Source of the DNA: Limnoperna fortunei
Lineage: Eukaryota > Mollusca > Bivalvia > Mytilida > Modiolidae
Reading direction: 5' to 3'
DNA length: 64,000 nucleotides
NCBI GenBank assembly: GCA_944474755.1
Contig: OX104115.1
Location: forward strand, 58,780,648 to 58,844,647
Part shown: piece after piece, positions 34,328 to 45,531 of the stretch
Layout: each line of letters opens with the position of its first letter
How positions within the stretch are numbered: position 1 is the stretch's first letter
The notes under the pieces: model-generated
Seen by the model: the letters and a program-made list of their open reading frames with translations, nothing else
Database searches by the model: none
What the model was told of the DNA's origin: nothing
Position numbers and translations under genes: made by a program

Positions 34328-34340
34328 AATTTGTCGATCA

Positions 34341-36060
34341 TTCTAATTTTTAAAAAATACTTTCTCAAACCATGAGTGACATTCGATGAGTGCACAGATT
34401 CAATGTTGAGCATTTCTAGCTGATTTCTTAGTTGAAAATGTTATTGCAAAAGTTATTATTTCCTGATATCACAAAAAATGTATATCAAGATTTTATTTTT
34501 TGATATGCAAACAAATAAGGAATAAAACGGCACCTTAAACACAAACATGTCGGAAACTAGAACAGATTACTTATTGTTTTAGTGAACACAAGGGCAAGAT
34601 AGTTTATTAGGATACAAGCCGAATACAGAAAAAAGGTATTCATATAAGCCTTATTATGAACAGGGATTACAGGATACATTTTATTTGGGAAAAGGGGGGG
34701 GGGTTGTAAAAACACAAAGCATCGACAGTAGAGCACACCTTGCTAATAGTCGTAAACTCAATGTTGACATAGTAGATGATTTACCATTTTAATATACTAT
34801 AATTGTACTGAAAAGCATCAGAGATCAGAGTATATAGAAATACTAATTTGTTATTAAGTAGTTTATAGTTCATTGAAGCAACGATTTATGCCGTAAACGA
34901 AAAATATAGTTTTTGTCCTCAAAATTGAACACACTAGTCTGCGTAATGGAACAACAATCTGATCGCAACATCGGCAGTAAATGGCATAAAAACCCCCTTT
35001 GTTTTTCCGATATTAAAACCCTCTTAGATCAAGACCTTCTCGCCGCAGTTTCGTGCCACTATGTATGGCATCTCGAATTCTTGCGGCGCAGAAAAAAAAC
35101 ACATTGTGGTGTGTATGGAAAGGCGTGTGCTAACTGTATATTCCAACACATTAATATTTTCATGCATTGAAGCAAACCTTATGACTCAGTAGATTGTAAA
35201 TATTTCTATTTTTCAATGGAACTAAATTGTATGGTTTCAAGAATGTTTAGTTTTAATTATTACAGATTGTACACTGGCTCTCACTTAGATTCTATAACAA
35301 AAAACCGACTGTTGTATCAGTTTGAATTATATCGGTAGGCTTCGCATCATGCCAACATACGTTATTTGTTCATTGTGGAAATAAATATACGCTAACAAAT
35401 TAGAAAATTGCATATTACAATTATATTTTTTTTCATTTCAATTAGATATATGGCAATGAAACTGTTGCTTTTACGCGTAACAAAGACAACAACACATTGT
35501 TCATTAAATCAAAACCTCTTTTGCTGCATATAACCCGAAACCTAGCAGAATGATATGGTATAGTTTTTGTTAATTCTATAGTTAAATGATTAGTAGGAAT
35601 AGCTTGAACAGTAAGGTTTGATCAAACTTGTAAAAAAATATTATGTAACTACCTAATTTAAACGTTCACTCCATTATGTTTTTTTAAATAATTTTTGGTT
35701 GTCATATTCAAGAAACAAAAGTGAGATTCCGCTTTTAATTTTTAAAGGAACAAAATGCTGCATTCAAATGTTTCTGTTTAAAAAGTAAACTCATGAGGGG
35801 TATGATGTTGTAATAATTTACACATGGGCTGGGTCTTTATATTCGATTATTTTTTTTACCGACGGAGCGATATCGAAGAAGAAAATTTTCAGATTCAAGC
35901 GGACCCTATAGGCAATGATTTTCTAGTCGCCATTTTCAGGATGAAACATTTTTTGTCAAGAAATCCTTTCAAATTTGCAATGCACGGTGAACAAAATACT
36001 TAACCATAATGTGCATAATAGAGTTCTTCCGTATATGGCCGATTTCTATTACAGATGACC
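34341..36060. other. No gene seen
   Basis: AT-rich with a G-run near 34697. The frame 34913-35170 has no recognisable domain or splice context. Confidence 0.4.
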
Positions 36061-36126
36061 GAGTACAGATGAGCTCACCCGCACACATCTGTACTTGCTG
36101 AGTCATCCAATTAAAACGCCAGAAAC

Positions 36127-36160
36127 AAGAACGTTGTTATGGAAGCATAACAACGTTCTT
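36127..36160. repeat. Perfect 15-bp hairpin
   Basis: AAGAACGTTGTTATG, GAAG loop, then the exact complement. Nearby ATTGTTTCCGACGTTATGAT and GGACGTCAGAAACAATG (36170-36209) form another imperfect inverted pair, suggesting a foldback element end. Confidence 0.85.
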
Positions 36161-36281
36161 CTATGACGTTCATTGTTTCCGACGTTATGATTGGACGTCA
36201 GAAACAATGGAGTCTAAAACAATGGACCGTCTATAGCTATTGCAAATGTGAAAATGTGAAAGTTGTTGGTGTGCGGAAAAA

Positions 36282-36449
36282 TAGGTACTTTCATACGTTT
36301 TTGGAAAAGTCGTGTGAACATTCACTCGTGATAGAAATTTTTATGTCTTTTGGCTCGTTTCGCTGCGCTCCACTCGCGAAAAGACATAAAATTTCTATCA
36401 CTCGTGAAAGATCAACCGGTTTTTCCCAAAAACGTATGAAAGAACCTAT
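36282..36449. repeat. 168-bp imperfect palindrome
   Basis: TAGGTACTTTCATACGTTTT at the left pairs with AAAACGTATGAAAGAACCTA at the right. The inner TCGTGATAGAAATTTTTATG pairs with ATAAAATTTCTATCACTCGTG. The centre is GCTCGTTTCGCTGCGCTCCA. The long frames on both strands here are a by-product of the palindrome. Confidence 0.85.
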
Positions 36450-37183
36450 AAATCTAGTTTGAAAACTGTAGAAGATGATTACCAAATATAAACACCGTAT
36501 TTTGCCGTGTGACCTCCTGACTTTAACATATACTAAGCCCAACCCGGGTTTGCACTTCGTGAAACCTGGCTAAAATTATTTTTAAAATAAAAATTTCATC
36601 TAATATCATAATTATTCAACTATTAGCCTAGTAATTAACTAGTTTATAATTTCGGTATTCCGTTTTTGTTATGGTCCATTTGGTATTAGTTTGTTTTGGT
36701 TATTGTCCGTTTTAGTTACTGTATGAAACGTCTATCGGCGATTCTACTGATATTTGTAATTTTATAATCCGAGGATCCAGAATCCGCTGCCGTGTAACGA
36801 TTTTTAAGACTCTTATATGGGCGACGGCAATGGATAATCGGACAAGATTAAAGAGATGGGTCAAATTATGGGGATGCACAATCGGTACTTTTGACGATTT
36901 CAAGTACCAGTCCTTTTACTTCCGTCAAAATATACCTTCAAAACTTCAGACTATGATTGAGATTTCTACCGACGCAATTTTAAAGTCACAGAGGAATTAT
37001 CAAAATTATACGTGATACAGGTAGTTGTACCTGCAATTGAATGTATGTAATAAATTTCTAAAAATTTAAAAGTTTAAAATTAAAACTTTTTTATATTCAA
37101 CGAAGAATTATGACATAAAATATAGTCCCTTACGTCACACGCATTATTACGTCACATTTCATTCATAGACTAGGAGTCACCTA
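36450..37183. other. No gene seen
   Basis: Frames at 36712-36903 (-) and 36830-37015 (+) overlap antisense and lack domains. 37130-37180 is dense in TACGTCAC-like motifs (ACGTCACACGC, TACGTCACATT). Confidence 0.4.
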
Positions 37184-37812
37184 TATATTATAGGATTAAA
37201 CACCGTTTTCAATGGATTTATCGGTATATCAACAAGACCAACTCACTCACAAACAAATAAAAGTCCGAAGGACTTTTATGATATGTTTGTGAGTGAGTTG
37301 GTCTCATTGATATACCGATAAATCCATTGAAAACGGTGCTTAATCCTTATAATTCTTTAAAATTGCATTAAGGAATTATTTATATAACGTGTTTCTCAAC
37401 TTCATATTTCTTCTGTATTTGGTAGAGAGGGATTGACTGAACGTATGAATATTTTTTCGTACGATTATTCCATAAACCATTTTCTGATTTTAATAAACAC
37501 AATTAAGTTTTATATCAATCTATAACCTTAGTTTCTGTATCGAACACAAGGAAAGTTTTAAATTTAACAAATCATTTATGCTATTCATCAAACAAATAAT
37601 TTATAAGCTGATCGCTAATTTCGATATTGAAAGCCGCCATCTTTGTTTACGTTGGTTACGGTAAAAATAGTTCGGTGAACGTCATTTATCCAAAAATAAA
37701 TAAGTCAACTTCATTTATCAAAAAATAAATTTCGTTGAAAACCTCTAACGGTAGTAATCTCAACCAATGAAATAAACGCATTTCTAAATATGCAAATCAT
37801 ATTAGAATTATA
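37184..37812 (+). mobile_element. Giant-hairpin element, copy 2
   Basis: Same architecture as copy 1: TATAGGATTAAACAC start, 62-bp arms (37193-37254 and 37285-37346, 59 of 62 paired), loop with AAAGTCCGAAGGACTTT, then a body with GCCGCCATCTT (37633-37643) and an end near TTAGAATTATA. The arm sequence differs from copy 1 at about 20 of 62 positions, although pairing is kept in both. Confidence 0.75.
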
Positions 37813-38149
37813 TATATATATAATTTAATTTGCTTTGTAAGCTGAAATTTGATTGGTCAATTCAAATCGGGCAACCCATATTATAGGAAATAACTTGCGT
37901 AACTTATGACCTATTCTAACGCCGTTAAAATTCAAATAGTTCCACGACGTCATCGAAGCTTTTAACGCAAAAGTTGATAAGATTTATAGTTAAAATTAAA
38001 TTATAAGGAATATTTCAAATTTCTGAACAGATTATACGATACAATATGGTTTGGGTCTGTTTACGCCTAATAAACCGCGATAGAAGGTTTGTATCACACA
38101 TGTTGTATAAATCCCTTAATTTTCAGATTTTTACAAAATAATACTTAAT

Positions 38150-38595
38150 TTTAGATAAAATCTTGGACAAAGGCTATGTCTACGCCAAGGATAGTATAGG
38201 TATTCTACATCTACCACAATCACATCCGCCATACTATTGGTTGACATTGTGAGACATATCTCTCATAGAGGATAAGCTTCGCGTACAAACACAGTACTTT
38301 ATCACAAGTGTATTAATAGACTATATAAGACAAGTGTAGGCTGTGAGTACGCTCACAAAGCGATACCCCCACGCTTCGCTTTCAAGTCCAATGATCTCCC
38401 CTGAATAAAAACCGACAGCAACAGAAATTCTTCATGCACATCTACATATGATGTACTTACTTCATATATAGTTCATCAAAATCTGACAAACGGTTTAGGA
38501 GGAGTTGCGCTTACAAGGGATGTGGACAGACGGACAGACAGACATGGTGATTCCTATATACCCCCTAAACAAGTTTGCGGGGTATAATAAATAAG
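38150..38595 (+). repeat. Dispersed repeat, bivalve-style
   Basis: Features GATAGTATAGGTATTCTACA, CAAAATCTGACAAACGGTTT, GGAGGAGTTGCGCTTACAAG, a GACAGACGGACAGACAGACA run and a GCGGGGTATAATAA end. I recognise this layout as a common element in bivalve genomes from general knowledge; a repeat library search would settle it. Confidence 0.5.
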
Positions 38596-38599
38596 ATCT

Positions 38600-39980
38600 C
38601 GTGTATTTTTTCACAAACATTGTTCTTCTTTAACAAACGCCACGGACAGACAAGTAAATGTAGTCCCGCAGTAAATGGGGGATGACGTGTGGCTAAGGTT
38701 ATATATAGTTATGTTAATTCTCTGTGTCGGAGAGTGGGACAAAAGGTCCAAATGTGTTTTATTTTCACCCGAAAAAGAAACAAAAGATATGCATCTGTGC
38801 AAACAACGACGTCACACTATTATGACGACTCTGTAAGACATTCAGCGCCAAAACTTAATTTTTGCAACATCTGTTTGAATCCAACCCGAAAACTGTTTAT
38901 TTCGAAAACTGTAGGGGTCTATCAAAGGTACCATACACTTTGTAAAAAACGTAATTTTTACCAAATTTCCATCACATGCAGTTTTTTCGATAATGAAGAA
39001 AACATTAAGTTGTCGTCCGCCATTGCGTTGACTTCAGCTTCTCATGAGGACGTACTTGGATCACTATTAAAATTTCCATATCTGTGGATGTGAACGTATG
39101 TTAACTAAGAATATATCGCTTGACGTTATAAGGACATCATATGATGTAAATTGCGTTTCCATGGGATAAAACGAAAACAATTTGTAATATGCTTTTTAGC
39201 AAAACGAATTAATGCGTGTCATTAAAGCAATTGTAACAATGAATAGGTTAATGAAGTTAAACGATTTTTGACGATGTGTAGGTCAGATTAGATATTGCCA
39301 TTAGTTTGCTTCCATTGACGTTACCATTGTTTCTGTCTAATAATTTTTTACAAAGTCGTATATCACTGGGTAAACTGAAACCAAACTTGGCCACAATGCT
39401 CATTGGTCTATGTTTAATGAAGGATTCTATGTGAAGGATGTTAATTACTTTCTACTTAAACTTAAAGGCTGAACAAATCTATCTACCGATGTTACCCACT
39501 CATGGACTACGTATATGATTTCGAAAAGGTCAATTGTATTTAAATATTTATTTGATAGTCATCTACAAAGTTTATGATATTTTAAATACAAAATCTAAGA
39601 TGGCTGTACACGCAGTGCTTTATTTAGTTCGAGAACCCTCTCGTCATTTTTAGAATTTTATAGAAGCGGGGTCAAACGCTCCCATCGAAGTCTATCAAAA
39701 TGCGTTGAGTGGTCGACACAGGATCCTCGGACCAGGCTTTATTAAACATAAACACCTATGGCAATTTTTAAAGGCTTCTTTTCTGAAACTGGCGAAACAA
39801 TACAAACAGCACTTGTCAGCGATATTTATTTAAGGTCCTTTACAATGTTTGTATTTGTTTTCGAATAAGCAATTTAAAAATCACCACCACCACAGGACAT
39901 AGTTTAATATAGGAAAATATGACGAAAAAATTCAAACACATTTTATTTTAAAAATGGAAAGTGTCAAACTATTACGATTT
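38600..39980. other. No gene seen
   Basis: The frame 38689-39093 (134 codons) has no recognised domain and no promoter or splice context; left uncalled. The rest is AT-rich. Confidence 0.4.
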
Positions 39981-39984
39981 TTGA

Positions 39985-40085
39985 CAATGGGGTGTCGGAC
40001 TATTGGGGCGTCGGACCAATGGGGTGTCGGAATAATGGGGCGTCGGCTTATTGGGGTGTCGGACTAATGGGATGTCAGAATATCG
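39985..40085 (-). repeat. 16-bp minisatellite, inverted short array
   Basis: Six or so units of GGGGTGTCGGACTAATG-type, the reverse complement of the arrays at 22939 and 34074. Confidence 0.85.
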
Positions 40086-40164
40086 GAGCCACCCCAAATT
40101 TTACGCGTCTGTATCCCACTCTCTTGTCCATCTGTATCCCACTATGAACTGGAATAAATATAAC

Positions 40165-41580
40165 TGGTATAATATGAGTAAAAACTATATTTAACTTTTA
40201 AAATCAATTATGAGACTTAAGCCATGCAATTGAAAACCATATTCCACATTTGAAGTAACTCTGGAGACCTTAGCGATGCAATTAAAAAGCATACTTTACA
40301 TATAAAATCAAAAATGAAACTATAGAAATGCAATTAGGAAACTATATTTTACATATGAAGTTACTCTGGAAACATTAGCCATACAATTAAAAACCATATT
40401 TTGCATATAAATTCAATCCTGAGTCCTTAGCAATACCATTAAAATACATATTCAACATATAAAATCAATCCTGACACCTTAGTAATGGAATTAAAAACTG
40501 TATTTCACATATAAAATCAATCCCAAACCTTTTGCAATACAATTAAAATCTATTTTTAACATATAAAATCTTTAGTGAGTCTAAAGGAATGTAATCAAAA
40601 ACCATATTTAACACATAAAAACACTTTATAGACCTAAGTGATGCAATTAAAAACCATACTTAACATTCAAAATCAATGAGACTGTTGCAATGAAATTTAA
40701 AACTATATTTCACATATAAAATCACTCTGGCGACCTTAGCCCTGCAATTACAAACCATTTTTACACATAAAATCAATTCTGAGACCCTATTGAAGGAAAA
40801 AATCCATATTTGGCATATAAAACCAATCCTGAAACCTTAGCAATACAATTAAAAAAAAATTAAGAAATAAAATCACTAATAAGACTATAGCAATGTAATA
40901 AAAAACCATATATCAGATATCCTAAAATCAATGTCGAGACCTAAGCGATGCAATGGAATCCATATTTAACATATAAAATCAATCTCGATACTTTAGTCAT
41001 GCAAATTGAAACCATATTTCACATATAAAATAATGCCTGAAACCTTGGTAATGCCATAAAAATTAATATCTCACATATAGAATCATACTGTAGACCACAT
41101 TTAACATATAAAATCAATCTTGAGACTTAAGCAATGCAATTAAAAACCATATTTAACATATAAAATCATTCATGTGACCTTAGTGATGGAAATAAACACT
41201 ATATTTTACATATAAAACCAGTCATGAGACCCGAGCTATAGATTAAATACCATATTTTATGTATAAAATCACTCTGAGAATATTAGTAATATTAGTTAGT
41301 CATACCTGATACCCAAAAGATGCAATAAAAAACCATAGTAACAATACAAAATTGCTTTGGAGAAATAAATGAAGCAATTAAAAACCAAAGTAGACATATA
41401 CAATTAAGCCAGTGATTTTAGCAATGCAATAAAAACCATAATCCACATATAAAATCAATTATAAGACCTTTAAAATGCAAAAACAATATTTAACTTATAA
41501 AACATGCTTGAGATTCTAGCGTTGCAATTAAAAATCATTTTACACATATAAAATAAGTCCTGAGACTTTGGCGATATTTT
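40165..41580 (+). repeat. Satellite array, about 53-bp unit
   Basis: Around 27 diverged units built on GCAATTAAAAACCATATTT, then ACATATAAAATCAATCCTGA and GACCTTA. Successive GCAATT positions (40222, 40278, 40330, 40383) give a period of 51-56 bp. Divergence between units is high, so the array is old. Confidence 0.85.
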
Positions 41581-41799
41581 AAATTATTTGTAAGTAGTTG
41601 TGTACTATAATGAGATTTAGTGGTCCAAATACAGAACTGTTGTAGATCTATAACCTTATTATATTATTATCACACACTTTGGGTATTGCAATGTACTTCG
41701 GTCTCTTATGTACTTATGTAAAATAAACAGTTACAAGTGGTTAAAAGTGTCAGTCAAAAGGTTAGCATGTTGACAAAGTGGAAAGACATTTCCAAAATA

Positions 41800-42010
41800 A
41801 AAAATGTCCAGTGGACAAACTTGTCACGTAACAAATTGTCGCAGCAAATAATGTCCTGTTGACAAACTCGTCACGTGACAAAATTGCCAAAAGAAAAAAA
41901 AAATGTCCAGAGGACAGAAATTGTCAAAAGAAACAAAAATGTCCAGTGGACAGAAATTATCAAAAGAACAAAAATGTCAAGTGGACAGAAATTGTCAAAA
42001 AATTGTCAAG
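41800..42010 (+). repeat. Minisatellite, TGTCCAGTGGACA palindromic core
   Basis: Six to seven units of about 30-35 bp with TGTCCAGTGGACA and AAATTGTCAAAAGAAC. The frame 41875-42117 is the translation of this repeat. Confidence 0.8.
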
Positions 42011-42014
42011 TGGA

Positions 42015-42838
42015 CAGAAATATATTGTATAAAATATTGTCAAAAGCACAGCCCAAGTTAACTTGGGTTGTCAATTCTATTAAAACAGTCAGAATCTCTG
42101 CTTTACAAGTTAGGTAGCATGTTATGTTAAGACTGCACACAACTGTATATATTTTGTTACCTTTAAAAATTGTCATTATTACCATCTATTTAAGTTACCA
42201 TGCAAGAAAAAAGTCATGAACATTTTGCAGACATGCAAATTAAGAAACAATATAACTTATATAAATTTTCATAGCAGTCAGGCCAACTCTTTATATTGTT
42301 ATTGAAAAAAGTACAAAAATCCTCTGTACAATTTTGGAATAATGTGGATGGTTGTTTGGATGAGGTTTAAAAATATTTCAGCTATCTAACGTTTTTGTTG
42401 GGGAAGAAGCAAGAGTAAGCGAAGAAAGCCCAAAACCTTCGGTCGGAGAATGACAAATCTTTGACAATTAAGATTGAATACGAGTTGACCCTGAAAGAAA
42501 TTCGAACAGACCCGTTTACTCAAAATACATACGAATACGTTTACTAGCTTATTAGTGAACAGCGGCGTTTGGTCTAGAAAATCAAAACACCATTATCATA
42601 ACGTATGAGTTGTTAATGTTCCATATCCAGAGATGATAGATTACTGCTATCAATTAAGGGATTGGATGGGATTGGATGTTTGCTTTAAGTGCAGCGAGCA
42701 GTGTATCAGCTATATTCAGGACGATAAAATGAAAACAAACAATAAATCAACGAAAAAGGGTGGAGTGAGGCATAAGGAATAACATTTTAACTTGCTATTA
42801 GAAAACTATTAAGATTTGCATAGGGTCAGAGAATTTAG
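42015..42838. other. No gene; dispersed repeat start
   Basis: 42690-42730 (AGCGAGCAGTGTATCAGCTA, then TTCAGGACGA) opens the same dispersed repeat as 11264, 53311 and 56250; it continues into 42838-43020 and matches 56385-56570 (CTATCCGCCACC). Confidence 0.5.
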
Positions 42839-43195
42839 CCTTTTTAAGCGGCTACAATGAACCTACTCCTTTTTGAAATCTACAAAAGGGGTCTGAATCG
42901 CGTATGGAGCGTGGCTCACTCAAAACACCGTCCACGCGGTAAGGCTTTTACATGTAGTATGACGTTTCAAGCACGCGAAGAGAAGGCCTCTTCTATCCGC
43001 CACCGGGGGAGCGGGTTAAGAAGAGCATAATTATTATATATTGAAAAACAATTAGTCGTTCAAAAATTAATCCTGACAGCATGACATATATATTGTCTAT
43101 TTGAAAATCAAGCACAAGAAATATTTCTCTTACTCATTTATATTTTCACTCTGGTTGAAGATTCTAATCTTACCGTGGGCAGGGTGTACTCAATT

Positions 43196-43720
43196 CTACT
43201 CGTAATTACCAAGTATTGCAAGTTGCCTTTTCGCAGGTAGGGGTTTTTTAAAGGTACTCGGTCCTCCCCTACCCCCCCTGCCCCACCAAAAAAACAAACA
43301 AAACCTAGACAATATGATATAGTTAAAAATGTGTTGAAAGTAATGCTTTACAACAAACAAACAACAAACCTTATCAGTAAATGTATTGGTAGATGTTGTA
43401 TTCCAGATGAGAAAGTCGGTGTTGTCATAAATAATCACTTTGAAAAGTTCTTTTACTAGTCTGGATTCAAGATGCATGTGTGGGATGATAGTATACAGTA
43501 TTGACAAATTGCAGGTTTTATGTTTTTCTATCGAAAAAGAGATCTTGACCTTGAGATATTTATTAGGTCTTTTGAGTTATTTATTATCAACATTTGGTTT
43601 TCTGTAATAACAACTATTTTATTTGAAGGTCTATTATTTGTTGTAGTTGATGAACTTATTGTCAACAGTTTAGAAGAAGGTTTGGTAGATCATCTTGCAG
43701 ATCCCGCCAGATACATGTAG
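43196..43720 (-). mobile_element. Penelope-like RT fragment (unit 1)
   Basis: The minus strand, from 43720 down, reads LAGSAR, STKPSSKLLT, then NNSKDLINISRSRSLF, then LSILYTIIPHMHLESRL, the RT motif A region of Penelope-like elements. Then NTFTDKVCCLFVVKHYF. A stop splits it. Mixed homopolymer runs lie near 43270. Paralogous to 44998-45531. Confidence 0.7.
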
Positions 43721-44997
43721 CGTTGTTTGTTCATACTTTTGTGTAAATTTATTTTCTAGCAATAGAATACGAGGTCACAGCATTAATATTGGATATAGAT
43801 ACCAACAGGAAGCTAAAACCGAAAGATTGAGTATAGGACGTCCATCATATATTAAAATCGAGAACAAATCATTAAACACAAAATGAAATAGGATATGGGA
43901 TGGAACAATAAATATGAGTTTTGTTGCTATTTTGGTTGTAAATTTGGTTTGACAGTTTGATTTTTTTAGAATGGGTTCGATGTTAAAAAAACATTAACTA
44001 AACATTAACTATATTGTATATAAATGGCTGCTGAATATGAACAATATTTAATCTGAGAAATTATTACTAGTTTTGGTAAGAAACCGCGTAATACATTTGA
44101 CAATTTTTGTTGTTATGTCTATGTGCGATAGAAACTTGAAAAATGTGCCCTCTATTAATATAAGAAAGCTAGAGCTTATGCAAATAAACAGACCTGATAT
44201 TTAATGGGTGAAAATGAACATAAAATTTGATAATCAATACTTAAGGCATCTTAAATATGAGCTTTATGAACAAATGTATGTTGCAATTAAATACATACCA
44301 AGTGTTTTCTGAAAAAAATCTTAAAATTGTTTATATAATCCCCTTTCTACAATGTTAAATATAAAGATCTACAACATTTAAGAGTCTCATGCTGCGTCTA
44401 TTTTACTCGTACGTAGGGCACATCTAATATCAGTCGTTGATTGAAATGTATTTTTACACCCATTGACATATCTCATTTTAGATTCACACATTGCATGCCA
44501 GTTTTGTTGTGTTTTTCTATACAGAGTACCATGTGACCTCTACATGAAGATGAAAAACGTATAGATGCTGACGGCTGTCGACTTATCAATTTTGAAGTAA
44601 AAAAGGAAATTGCTTTTTTCAAGTGCGTATTTACGAATTGCCTTTTTAAGCGGCTACAATGAATCTACTCCTTTTCGAAATCTACAAAAGGGGTCTGTAT
44701 CGCGTAAGGAGCATGGCTTACTCAAAACACCGTCCACGCGGTAAGGCTTTTACATGTAGTATGACGTTTCAAGCACGCGACGAGAAGGCCTCTTCTATCC
44801 GCCACCGGGGGATTGGGTTAAGAAGAGCGTAATTATTATATATTAAAAAACAATTAGTCGTTCAAAAATTAATCCTGACAGCATGACATATATATTGTCT
44901 ATTTGAAAATCAAGCACAAGAAATATTTCTCTTACTCATTTATATTTTCACTCTGGTTGAAGATTCTAATCTTACCGTGGGCAGGGTGTACTCAATT

Positions 44998-45531
44998 CTA
45001 CTCGTAATTAACAAGGATTGCAAGTTGCCTTTTCGCAGGTAGGGGTTTTTTAAAGGTACTCGGTCTTCCCCTACCCCCCCCCCCCCCCACCGCCCCACCA
45101 AAAAAAACCAAACAAAAACTAGACAATATGATATAGTTAAAAATGTGTTGAAAGTAACGCTTTACAACAAACAAACAACAAACCTTATCAGTAAATGTAT
45201 TGGTAGATGTTGTATTCCAGATGAGAAAGTCGGTGTTGTCATGAATAATCACTTTGAAAAGTTCTCTCAGTCTGGATTCAAGATGCATGTGTGGGATTAT
45301 AGTATACAGTATTGACAAATTGCAGGTTTTATGTTTTTATATCGAGAAAGAGATCTTGACCTTGAGATATTTATTAGGTCTTTTGAGTTATTTATTATCA
45401 ACATTTGGTTTTCTGTAATAACAACTATTTTATTTGAAGGTCTATTCTTTGTTGTAGTTGATGCACTTATTGTCAACAGTTTAGAAGAAGGTTTGGTAGA
45501 TCATCTTGCAGATCCCGCCAGGTACATGTAA
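44998..45531 (-). mobile_element. Penelope-like RT fragment (unit 2)
   Basis: Near-identical duplicate of 43196-43720. Differences include loss of a codon or two (SRLRELFKV versus SRLVKELFKV) and a longer C/G-rich run near 45073. Confidence 0.7.

Larger units (their letters stand above)
29545..34340 (+). repeat. 1.1-kb repeat, right copy, split by the 3.6-kb element
   Basis: 29545-29971 and 33578-34340 together match 22010-23130. The uninterrupted sequence AAGCTGAGTCATCATATTCC at 22473-22492 is the empty site for the nested element. It lies directly after the LINE 2 tail, so the two 1.1-kb copies flank LINE 2 in direct orientation. Confidence 0.7.

Noticed and set aside
22010..34340. LTR retrotransposon with 1.1-kb LTRs
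   Set aside because: The interior encodes an AP endonuclease and non-LTR RT, not gag-pol; no primer-binding site, polypurine tract or TG..CA ends were seen.
36163..36542. Overlapping frames on both strands, 99 and 83 codons
   Set aside because: By-product of the 168-bp palindrome, which makes both strands nearly identical.
41875..42117. 80-codon Lys-rich frame
   Set aside because: It is the translation of the TGTCCAGTGGACA minisatellite.
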